Shown here: one piece after another, positions 1 through 5,415 of the stretch
Layout of the letters: each line of letters opens with the position of its first letter
Numbering within the stretch: the first letter of the stretch is position 1
Assembly: GCA_039927975.1 (NCBI GenBank)
Contig: JBDSTZ010000307.1
Location: forward strand, 1 to 6,680
Source of the DNA: JBDSTZ01 sp039927975
GTDB taxonomy: Bacteria; Pseudomonadota; Gammaproteobacteria; Burkholderiales; Burkholderiaceae_D
Reading direction: 5' to 3'
Length of the DNA: 6,680 nucleotides
Position numbers and translations under genes: made by a program
The notes under the pieces: generated by a model
Database searches by the model: none
The model's input: only the letters and a program-made list of their open reading frames with translations
What the model was told of the DNA's origin: nothing

Positions 1-954
1 AAGATCATCGCGCTGCCGCGCGGCGCCACCGCGCTCGACTTCGCCTACACCATCCACACCGGCATTGGCGACCACACGGTGGGCGTCAAGATCAATCACG
101 AGCCGGCGCCGCTGCGCACTGAACTTCGCAACGGCGACATCGTTGAAATCGTCACCGATCCGCTGTCGCGCCCGAGCCCGACCTGGCTGTCGTTCGTCCG
201 CACCGGCAAGGCGCGCTCGGCGATCCGCCACCACCTGCGCACCATCAACCTGAACGAGTCGGTCGAGCTGGGCCAGGAATTGCTGGCGCAGGCGCTGCGC
301 AATCTGAACATCAAGCCCGACCTGCCGGCGCCGACCGTCGAGAAGCTGCTCAACGAATCGTCGGCCAAGTCGATGGACGAGCTGTACGCCGACATCGGCA
401 TCGGCAAGCGCATGGCCGCGCTGGTGGCGCGCCACATCTTCGGCCTGGTCGACGACGACGATGGCGTGCTGCCGTCCGAGCACCACCTGGTGCCGTCCGA
501 CCTCGACCCCGTCACCATCTACGGCAGCGAAGGCGTGGCGGTGCAGATGGCGCCGTGCTGTCTGCCGATTCCCGGCGACCAGGTGATCGGCCAGCTGCGC
601 CGCGACCAGGGACTGGTGGTGCACACGGTCGACTGTTCGGCCGCCAAGCGGCTGCGCGGCAAGGAGCCGGACCGCTGGATCGCGGTGCGCTGGGGCACCG
701 ACCTCAATCGCCGTTTCGATTGCCGCATCCGGCTCTTGATCACGAATGAAAAAGGCATCCTGGCGCGGGTGGCCGCCGAGATCGGCGAGTCCGACGCCAA
801 CATCACCTACGTCGGCATGGACGAGAACGACGAACACGTCATGACCCAGCTGCGCTTCACCATCCAGGTCGAGGACCGGGTCCACCTGGCCCACCTGATC
901 CGCAATCTGCGGCGCGTGGCCGGCGTCACGCGGGTCGAACGCGAACGGGCTTGA
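1..954 (+). CDS. spoT: SpoT, bifunctional (p)ppGpp synthetase/hydrolase, C-terminal part (5' end outside window)
   Basis: This is the regulatory C-terminal part of a long RelA/SpoT homologue, the cytoplasmic enzyme that makes and degrades (p)ppGpp in the stringent response. Reading starts in frame at base 1 and gives 317 residues before TGA. The TGS domain opens the fragment (about residues 1-50, with ALDFAYTIHTGIGDH). A helical linker follows (about 55-150), then the conserved cysteine/zinc-finger domain with C186-C187 in APCCLPIPGD and H208/C212 in HTVDC, and a C-terminal ACT domain from about residue 238 (ITNEKGILARVAAEIG). The HD hydrolase and synthetase domains lie upstream of the window, so activity cannot be judged here. 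SpoT is preferred over RelA because the linker segment IGIGKRMAALVA resembles SpoT and because greB is nearby, as in the gmk-rpoZ-spoT-greB region of many betaproteobacteria. The gene converges on the lipase gene. Confidence 0.93.
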   Translation, partial: KIIALPRGATALDFAYTIHTGIGDHTVGVKINHEPAPLRTELRNGDIVEIVTDPLSRPSPTWLSFVRTGKARSAIRHHLRTINLNESVELGQELLAQALRNLNIKPDLPAPTVEKLLNESSAKSMDELYADIGIGKRMAALVARHIFGLVDDDDGVLPSEHHLVPSDLDPVTIYGSEGVAVQMAPCCLPIPGDQVIGQLRRDQGLVVHTVDCSAAKRLRGKEPDRWIAVRWGTDLNRRFDCRIRLLITNEKGILARVAAEIGESDANITYVGMDENDEHVMTQLRFTIQVEDRVHLAHLIRNLRRVAGVTRVERERA

Positions 955-957
955 AGC

Positions 958-977
958 GCGGCGCTTGCGGGCGCCGC
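958..977. terminator. GC hairpin between convergent spoT and lipase genes
   Basis: A perfect 7-bp inverted repeat (GCGGCGC / GCGCCGC) with a 6-nt loop lies in the 30-nt gap between the two stop codons. It could act as a terminator for both directions. No clear T-run follows on either strand, so it is not a textbook intrinsic terminator. It may instead be a stem that protects 3' ends or assists Rho. Confidence 0.4.
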
Positions 978-984
978 CCCTGAC

Positions 985-2337
985 TTATTCGGCCTGCACC
1001 TGCAGCGCCTTGCACAACAACGAGTCTGCATTGGCCGATCCGCACACCGCGTTTCTGACCTCTTGCCGATTGTTGTCGGTGCACAGTTTTTCATTCTTCG
1101 CGCCGGTGCCCGCGAGTTTGTCCATTTGCCGCAGCGCCCGCATCGCCATGCCCGGCGTGAAATCGAATCTTGCCCGCCCGTCGTCGGCCCCATGCGCGAG
1201 CACCACCCGCGCCGCCATGTGACAAGCCAGCAAGCCGATGTCGTGTTCGCTGACCGCCGCCGACACCGATTGACGCTGGCCGGGGTTGGCCGCCGCTTCC
1301 CGTATGCGAAAATCGAAATCGTAATCGGAGCGCCCGAAGCGTTCGCTGTTGACGGCGGTCGACACGCTGCGCAGCACGCCGAGCGCTTCGGTGCGCTGCG
1401 AGACCCGGTAGATCAGCGGATCCGGATTCATGAGCGTCGCACGCTGTTCGTGGACCCAGGTCCAACCGGTCACCGGCGTTGCATTGAACGCGAACGCGGC
1501 CGTTATGCCCTTGGACCAGTAGGCCGCCAGCTGCGCCAGGCCGCCGCCGAGCGAATGCCCGGCCGCATAGATCTCGATATTGGCCGGCCGGTCACGGCGC
1601 AGCTCGGCGATGACCCCGTCCAAGCGTTCCGCTGCCGCCACGTATTGTTTGGGGCGAAACCCGAACGCGCCCCCCAGATTGCTCCCCCAGTCGGCCGTTC
1701 GCTCGGCCTGATAATTCTCCGTGCCGCGAAAGACAATCACGGCCTTGGTGAACTGCTCGCCCCCTGGCGGCGTGCCGGCAGGATAGTAGACGTAGGTCTC
1801 GAAGTACAAGCCGTCCTTGGCATAGCAACCCTTCGCACCGCCCGCCCACACTTGCCACCGGCCGTTGGTGCTGGCCTTGTCATACAGGCTGGTCAGCGGG
1901 TGCTTGATGGTAGGGGTGAGGCAGGTCGCCGGCGAATTGCGTTCGCCGAGGTCTTGATAGCGGTGATACACCATTTTCGAAAACAAGGCCATCATCGCGA
2001 ACTGGTCGATGTACGCGTAGGCGTCGCCTGACAGCGGCGGCGGCGCGTCATCGCCGTCGCGCGGATGATCGTTACCGCGCTGATTGCCCACCCGCGTTGG
2101 CGACTGCTTCACGACCAGATCAAAACAGTCGGGCGCAAGTCCGGGCCGGTTCTGACTCATCGAGGTCGCCGCGCCGTTGCGGCAGTCGGAGTAGGCGGCG
2201 ACCGCCTGGTCGGCCAGTTCGCGATGGGAGATTTTCGCTTCGCTGTGGACCTGGTAGACGCCGCAGCCAAACAGCACTCCGCCAGACAAGGCGCCGACAA
2301 GCGCGACAAGCACGGCACTACGCATGAATTTCAGCAT
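985..2337 (-). CDS. Class 3 lipase-like alpha/beta hydrolase, putative lipoprotein
   Basis: The 450-residue protein is probably an exported esterase or lipase; its substrate is unknown. Residues 1-25 form a signal peptide: short basic start, hydrophobic stretch LVALVGALSGGVLFG, then C25. The sequence LFGC resembles a lipobox, although Phe at -2 is unusual, so lipid anchoring is inferred rather than certain. The hydrolase core has a strand and oxyanion-region motif IVFRGTE (201-207) and the nucleophile elbow GHSLGG with S262. By family pattern, D306 in NPDPLIYRV and H365 in SEHDIG complete the likely triad. Eight further cysteines (52, 71, 139, 171, 372, 419, 432, 442) suit disulfide bonds in an oxidising compartment. 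A Pro/Asp-rich low-complexity stretch lies near residues 88-103. The start at 2337 is uncertain: Met5 (2325) also precedes the signal peptide, and a G-rich stretch sits immediately before Met1. Its AT-rich upstream region suggests independent transcription and possibly acquisition. Confidence 0.82.
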   Translation of the reverse strand: MLKFMRSAVLVALVGALSGGVLFGCGVYQVHSEAKISHRELADQAVAAYSDCRNGAATSMSQNRPGLAPDCFDLVVKQSPTRVGNQRGNDHPRDGDDAPPPLSGDAYAYIDQFAMMALFSKMVYHRYQDLGERNSPATCLTPTIKHPLTSLYDKASTNGRWQVWAGGAKGCYAKDGLYFETYVYYPAGTPPGGEQFTKAVIVFRGTENYQAERTADWGSNLGGAFGFRPKQYVAAAERLDGVIAELRRDRPANIEIYAAGHSLGGGLAQLAAYWSKGITAAFAFNATPVTGWTWVHEQRATLMNPDPLIYRVSQRTEALGVLRSVSTAVNSERFGRSDYDFDFRIREAAANPGQRQSVSAAVSEHDIGLLACHMAARVVLAHGADDGRARFDFTPGMAMRALRQMDKLAGTGAKNEKLCTDNNRQEVRNAVCGSANADSLLCKALQVQAE

Positions 2338-2367
2338 CCCCCGCCCCGCTTGAAAATGACAATATGA

Positions 2368-2386
2368 AATTAACTATAAGTTAATT
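2368..2386. repeat. Perfect 8-bp inverted repeat, possible operator over the lipase -10
   Basis: The sequence AATTAACT-ATA-AGTTAATT is a perfect 8+3+8 palindrome that covers the candidate -10 hexamer of the lipase promoter. Its size and position suit a dimeric repressor site. The AT-rich arms and absence of a T-run argue against a terminator. The regulator is unknown. Confidence 0.45.
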
Positions 2387-2401
2387 ATTGCCAATAAACA
2401 A
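2373..2401 (-). promoter_or_regulatory. Candidate sigma-70 promoter of the lipase gene
   Basis: Read on the minus strand, TTGTTT (2396-2401) and TATAGT (2373-2378) are separated by 17 nt, about 35 nt upstream of the lipase ATG. The -10 matches consensus at 5 of 6 positions and the -35 at 3 of 6. It lies in the only clearly AT-rich part of the gap at 2338-2448. That gap otherwise shows a T-run at 2405-2412 and no small ORF I would support. Confidence 0.45.
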
Positions 2402-2448
2402 ATGCTTTTTTTGTGTGGGAAATAACAACAACGCGGTGGTCGACCGGC

Positions 2449-2997
2449 TCAGGCCGCCGGCCGGTACACCTGCGCCAGCGCGCCGCCGGCGAACGGCGTC
2501 ACGCCCACCAGGCGCAGCTTGCGCGGCGCGTCGAGGGCGGAAAACAGCGGCAGGCCGGCGCCCAGCGTGACCGGGTGCACCAGCAGGCGGTATTCATCGA
2601 TCAGCCCCAGTTGCGCCAGCGAGCGCGCGAAGCCGGCGCCGCCGTGGGCCAGCAGGTCGCGCCCCGGCAGCTGTTTAAGCCGCGCGATTTCGCCGGCCAG
2701 GTCGCCATCGACGATCAAGCTGTCGTCCCAACCCGCCTCGCGCAGGCTGCGCGAAAACACGAACTTGGGGATCGCGTTCATCGGCGCGGCGAACGCCTCG
2801 GTCGACCCCGGCCAGTGCGCGGCCATGGCGCGATAGGTATGGCTGCCCATCAGGTGCACGCCAGCGTCCCACAAGGTGTCGAGCAGCCAGTCGGAGGCGC
2901 CCGCGTCGAGCGAATCGGCGATCCAGTCGGTTTCGCCGTTCGGCCCGCCGACGAAACCGTCGACGCTGACCGACATCTTGAGGATCAGTTTGCGCAT
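2449..2997 (-). CDS. Dihydrofolate reductase family protein (RibD C-terminal domain-like)
   Basis: The 182-residue protein has the RibD-C/DHFR-like fold, a stand-alone NAD(P)H-dependent reductase family whose true substrates are mostly unknown. Visible family signatures are the opening strand and loop MSVSVDGFVGG (8-18), MGSHTYRAM (50-58), the dinucleotide-binding glycine turn HGGAGFARSL (118-127), and GLIDEYRLLVHPVTLGAGLPLF split around residues 131-152. The length matches single-domain members. It should not be read as FolA; true DHFR signatures are not evident. The start lies 12 nt after the stop of the YciI-family gene, with no strong Shine-Dalgarno sequence, so translation probably depends on the upstream gene. 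Small RibD-C proteins often sit beside YciI/DGPF or VOC proteins, and this pair follows that habit. No terminator was seen after the stop. Confidence 0.88.
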   Translation of the reverse strand: MRKLILKMSVSVDGFVGGPNGETDWIADSLDAGASDWLLDTLWDAGVHLMGSHTYRAMAAHWPGSTEAFAAPMNAIPKFVFSRSLREAGWDDSLIVDGDLAGEIARLKQLPGRDLLAHGGAGFARSLAQLGLIDEYRLLVHPVTLGAGLPLFSALDAPRKLRLVGVTPFAGGALAQVYRPAA

Positions 2998-3009
2998 GCC
3001 AGGCCGCGA

Positions 3010-3441
3010 TTACTGTTGCTGCGCCGCGAGAACCGCGCGCTGACGCTCTTCCTGCTCGCGCAGTTCAGGCGTGAACTCGGCGCCGAAATCGTCGGCTTCG
3101 AAGACCTGGCGGATTTCGATCTCGGCTTCGCCGGACATCATCGGCATCGGCACCCGCTTGACCCAGTCGATCGCTTCCTGCTTCGAGGCGACCTGCCAGA
3201 TCCAGAAACCGGCAATCAGCTCCTTGGTTTCAGCGAACGGGCCGTCGATCACGGTCGCCTTGCCGTTGGCGAAGCGCACCCGCGCGCCCTTTGAGCTCGG
3301 ATGCAAGCCTTCGCCGGCCTTCATCACGCCGGCCTTGATCAGTTCTTCGTTGAATTTGCCCATGTCGGCCAGCAATTGCTCGCTCGGCATGACGCCCGCT
3401 TCGGTATCCTTGTCGGCCTTAATCAAAATTGCAAAACGCAT
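3010..3441 (-). CDS. YciI/YCII-related family protein with DGPF motif
   Basis: This 143-residue cytoplasmic protein belongs to the YCII-related family (ferredoxin-like fold). Family evidence is the opening strand MRFAILIKADKDTEAG, the hallmark DGPFAETKE at 66-74, a following strand IAGFWIWQV, and a conserved helix around 87-95. No reaction is established for most members. Many DGPF proteins are encoded next to ECF sigma factors, but none is visible here. The open frame continues upstream to 3534; the start at 3441 was chosen because AGGAG lies 6 nt before it and because the family begins with this strand. The C-terminal tail (about 125-143) is Glu/Gln-rich and probably helical. The gene is likely co-transcribed with the reductase-like gene 12 nt downstream. 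Confidence 0.9.
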   Translation of the reverse strand: MRFAILIKADKDTEAGVMPSEQLLADMGKFNEELIKAGVMKAGEGLHPSSKGARVRFANGKATVIDGPFAETKELIAGFWIWQVASKQEAIDWVKRVPMPMMSGEAEIEIRQVFEADDFGAEFTPELREQEERQRAVLAAQQQ

Positions 3442-3447
3442 ATTGTT

Positions 3448-3452
3448 CTCCT
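3448..3452 (-). promoter_or_regulatory. Shine-Dalgarno site of the YciI-family gene
   Basis: On the minus strand AGGAG is placed 6 nt before ATG 3441. It is the clearest ribosome-binding site in the window and decides this start over in-frame ATGs further upstream. Confidence 0.8.
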
Positions 3453-3543
3453 GTTGGTCAATCAAAATAGTCGTCGGGGACAGTCGGTGCCCGCCCATGC
3501 CTCCATGACGAACGGCCCATGGGCAGATCGACATCAGCGAACG

Positions 3544-3571
3544 ATTTTATTTTAATTAGCCAGAATTACAA
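3544..3571 (-). promoter_or_regulatory. Candidate promoter for the YciI-reductase gene pair
   Basis: On the minus strand TTGTAA (3566-3571) and TAAAAT (3544-3549) are 16 nt apart. The -35 overlaps the heme oxygenase stop codon. Transcripts would start near 3537 and carry a leader of roughly 95 nt that includes the palindrome GCCCATGGGC (3515-3524). The AT-rich pocket stands out from the GC-rich surroundings. No terminator-like hairpin with T-run was found in the 124-nt gap 3442-3565. Confidence 0.4.
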
Positions 3572-4186
3572 TACTGACGGCGAAGACGCGTGCGTCGCGG
3601 CCGGCCGCAGCGCCAGGATGCGGTCAAAGGCGTCGCCCGCGCCCGCGCAGGCTTGGGCGATGTCGGAGGGGTTGTCGAGCTGGGCCCTCAAGGCGACGGT
3701 GAGGGCGCGCCAGCGCTCACCGGGACCGCCCTCGCGTCCGCGCAGATAGCGCAGCGGATGCGGCGCCAGCCTGTCGGCCAGCCGCTGGTAGAGCACCGCG
3801 CCGCCCAGCTGCGCGCCTTCGACCACATAACAAACGCCCCAGCGATAGGCGGCGCTGGCGCGGACCGGCCACGGGGTGGTAAGGACCGCGCCGTTGTCGC
3901 CGGCGCTGCGGTACGGCGCCATCGCCGGCTCGGCCAGGTCGGCCTCGATGAGCGCCAGCCGGGCCAGCGGCGGCGGCGCGTCGGGCCCTTGCGGACCATC
4001 GTCGAAACCGGCCAGCCAGCGCTCGATCGGCGCCAACCAGGCGCGCAGCATCAGCAGGTGGTCACGGTAGTCGGCCAGCGAGGCATCGGCGGCGCCGATC
4101 GCCAAGCCACTGTCGAGCAGCGCGTGCTGGCGTGCGGTGGCCGCGCGCAGCGCGAGCAAAGGGTCGTTCACCGCCACAGAACTCAT
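3566..4186 (-). CDS. Biliverdin-producing heme oxygenase
   Basis: The 206-residue protein matches the bacterial heme oxygenase family (BphO/HemO-like), which opens heme to biliverdin, CO and iron using an electron donor. The proximal heme ligand is predicted to be H21 in ATARQHALLD near the N-terminus, as in the family. The distal-helix signature is GVCYVVEGAQLGGAVL (117-132), with the conserved E123-G124 and G128-G129. The length is typical of soluble single-domain members. The ATG overlaps the greB stop as ATGA, so translational coupling is likely; no good Shine-Dalgarno site precedes it. In many bacteria such a gene sits beside a bacteriophytochrome or heme-uptake genes; neither is visible in this window. 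The biliverdin could serve a photoreceptor encoded elsewhere, or the enzyme could serve iron release. The family call is firm; the physiological role is not. Confidence 0.88.
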   Translation of the reverse strand: MSSVAVNDPLLALRAATARQHALLDSGLAIGAADASLADYRDHLLMLRAWLAPIERWLAGFDDGPQGPDAPPPLARLALIEADLAEPAMAPYRSAGDNGAVLTTPWPVRASAAYRWGVCYVVEGAQLGGAVLYQRLADRLAPHPLRYLRGREGGPGERWRALTVALRAQLDNPSDIAQACAGAGDAFDRILALRPAATHASSPSVL

Positions 4187-4743
4187 GCCGGCGCGGGATA
4201 GCTGACGTGGAGTATTTCCAGCGTTTCCGGGCCGAGCGGGGTCTGCAAGGTCACTTCGTCGCCTTCGCGCGCCTTGGTCATGGCGCGCGCCACCGGCGAG
4301 ACCCAGCTGATCTTGCCCTTGAGCGGATCGAATTCGTCGATGCCGACGATGGTCACGGTGTGCTCCTCGCCAGCGCCGTTGAGGTAGCTGACGGTGGCGC
4401 CGAAAAAGACCTGGTCGTTGCCGTGATGGACGCTCGGATCGGTCACCGCCGCCGAGTCCATGCGCTTGGTGAGAAAGCGGATGCGGCGGTCGATCTCGCG
4501 CAGGCGCCGCTTGCCGTAGATGTAGTCGCCATTCTCGGAGCGGTCGCCGTTGGAGGCGGCCCAGTGCACGATGCGCACCACCTCCGGCCGCGCCACGTCG
4601 ATCAGTTCGAGCAGCTCGTCCTTGATGGCCTGGTAGCCGGCCGGCGTGATGTAGTTCTTCGAGCCTGCCGGAATGGCTTGCGCCAGCGCCAGCGCGTCCT
4701 CGTCCTCGTCGCCGTCCTGCTCTTTGACAAATGCTTTGTTCAT
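4183..4743 (-). CDS. greB: Transcript cleavage factor GreB
   Basis: GreB enters the RNA polymerase secondary channel and stimulates cleavage of backtracked RNA, rescuing stalled elongation complexes. The 186-residue protein has an N-terminal coiled coil from about residue 32 (ITPAGYQAIKDELLEL) whose tip carries the catalytic acidic residues D67 and E70 in NGDRSENGDY. The following GKRRLREIDRRIRFLTKRM favours GreB over GreA. The C-terminal FKBP-like domain (about 105-183) contains GIDEFDPLKGKISWVSPVAR. Compared with E. coli GreB it has about 28 extra N-terminal residues including an acidic run DGDEDED (10-16). The start at 4743 was chosen over upstream in-frame ATGs because the earlier sequence is Arg/Ala-rich and unlike the family, and because a TACAAT hexamer sits just before it. 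The stop overlaps the heme oxygenase start by 4 nt. Confidence 0.93.
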   Translation of the reverse strand: MNKAFVKEQDGDEDEDALALAQAIPAGSKNYITPAGYQAIKDELLELIDVARPEVVRIVHWAASNGDRSENGDYIYGKRRLREIDRRIRFLTKRMDSAAVTDPSVHHGNDQVFFGATVSYLNGAGEEHTVTIVGIDEFDPLKGKISWVSPVARAMTKAREGDEVTLQTPLGPETLEILHVSYPAPA

Positions 4744-4750
4744 ACGCCGT

Positions 4751-4756
4751 ATTGTA
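4751..4756 (-). promoter_or_regulatory. greB: Candidate -10 element of greB
   Basis: TACAAT on the minus strand (5 of 6 matches to TATAAT) ends 7 nt before the greB ATG. Initiation at normal distance would start at or next to the A of ATG, giving a leaderless or nearly leaderless mRNA. No convincing -35 is seen 16-19 nt upstream; the region is GC-rich. No Shine-Dalgarno site is present. Confidence 0.45.
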
Positions 4757-4784
4757 GCGGAGCGCGGACGCCTCGCCGCACGCC

Positions 4785-4812
4785 TTGCGCGCGCGGCGTT
4801 TTGCCGTATCAT
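4785..4812 (+). promoter_or_regulatory. Candidate promoter of the membrane protein-kinase-regulator genes
   Basis: TTGCGC (4785-4790) and TATCAT (4807-4812) are 16 nt apart. The -10 matches 5 of 6 positions. It overlaps the first possible ATG (4811) and ends 7 nt before the second (4820). Transcription would therefore start at about 4819-4820, making the second ATG a leaderless start. Confidence 0.4.
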
Positions 4813-4819
4813 GGCCACA

Positions 4820-5413
4820 ATGACACGACAGAACAAATGGCGCCACCGCCTGCTCGCCCCGCTGGTCTACCTGGCCGCGGTGCTGCTGTTGCTGGAAGAC
4901 TGGTTCTGGGACCTGGGCGCGAAGCTGGTCAACCTGATCGCCAGCTGGCCGCCGCTGCGCGTGCTCGAGACGCGCATCAAGGCGCTCAAGCCCTACCCCG
5001 CCCTGTGCGCCTTCGTGCTGCCCGGCCTGCTGCTGTTTCCGGTCAAGGTACTGGCCGTGCTGGCGATCGCCAGCGGCCATCCGATCTCGGGCGTGACGGT
5101 CATCGTGGCCGCCAAGATCGGCGGCGCGGCGCTGGTGGCGCGGCTCTACACCCTGACCAAGCCGGCCCTGCTGAGCCTGGCCTGGTTCGCGCGCTGGCAC
5201 GACGCCTTCATGCGCATCAAGGACCGCTGGATCGGCCGCCTCAAGGCCACCGACGCCTACCGCCGCGCCAGCATGATGTCGGCCCTGATGCGCTCGGCCG
5301 TGCGCGCGCTCGTGCGGCGCCTGCGGCCGGCGTCGCGCGGCCGCCACGCCAGCCGCCCCGCCCGCACCTTTCGCCGCCTGCTCGCCATGTGGCGCGCGCG
5401 TCATCGCCATTGA
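4820..5413 (+). CDS. Small membrane protein with basic C-terminal tail, function unknown
   Basis: I do not recognise a named family. The 197-residue protein has a short basic N-terminus (MTRQNKWRHR), a hydrophobic helix at about 11-26 (LAPLVYLAAVLLLLED), and two more at about 61-85 (ALCAFVLPGLLLFPVKVLAVLAIAS) broken here as ALCAFVLPGLLL and FPVKVLAVLAIAS, and about 89-109 (ISGVTVIVAAKIGGAALVA). It is probably an inner-membrane protein. The last 50 residues contain 16 Arg and 3 His and no Asp or Glu, an exceptionally cationic tail. The start is uncertain: ATG 4811 would add three residues, but the candidate -10 overlaps it; neither has a Shine-Dalgarno site. The stop is 2 nt before the histidine kinase ATG, so the two are almost surely co-translated, and a role in the kinase's signalling is a reasonable guess only. 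Confidence 0.75.
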   Translation: MTRQNKWRHRLLAPLVYLAAVLLLLEDWFWDLGAKLVNLIASWPPLRVLETRIKALKPYPALCAFVLPGLLLFPVKVLAVLAIASGHPISGVTVIVAAKIGGAALVARLYTLTKPALLSLAWFARWHDAFMRIKDRWIGRLKATDAYRRASMMSALMRSAVRALVRRLRPASRGRHASRPARTFRRLLAMWRARHRH

Positions 5414-5415
5414 CC

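Noticed and set aside
1063..2031. Long plus-strand open frame opposite the lipase gene
   Set aside because: It is His/Arg/Pro-rich without recognisable domains, whereas the minus strand carries a complete hydrolase with signal peptide and catalytic motifs.
2438..2445. Palindrome GGTCGACC after the reductase stop
   Set aside because: Eight bases with no loop or T-run; expected by chance in this base composition.
2413..3294. Long plus-strand open frame opposite the RibD-C and YciI genes
   Set aside because: It spans two well-supported minus-strand genes and has shadow-like composition with no motif.
3442..3534. Thirty-one-residue N-terminal extension of the YciI-family protein
   Set aside because: AGGAG 6 nt before ATG 3441 and the family's usual first strand both place the start there.
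3552..3567. Small inverted repeat TAATT/AATTA after the heme oxygenase as a terminator
   Set aside because: Five AT pairs with a 6-nt loop form a very weak stem, with no downstream T-run on the transcribed strand.
4724..4755. Perfect TTGACA (4724-4729) with TATTGT (4750-4755) as a plus-strand promoter
   Set aside because: The 20-nt spacer is too long for a good sigma-70 promoter, and the TTGACA falls in greB codons for Phe-Val-Lys, so it is probably chance.
4187..5410. In-frame upstream extension of the heme oxygenase on the minus strand, making a 614-residue open frame
   Set aside because: It runs antisense to the membrane protein and in another frame of greB. Its composition is Arg/Gly/Ala-rich with no family signature, as expected of a shadow frame in GC-rich DNA.
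4132..5415. In-frame upstream extension of the histidine kinase giving an 829-residue open frame
   Set aside because: The extra part opposes the heme oxygenase and greB genes and overlaps the membrane protein in another frame. The kinase has a natural start at 5416 next to the upstream stop.
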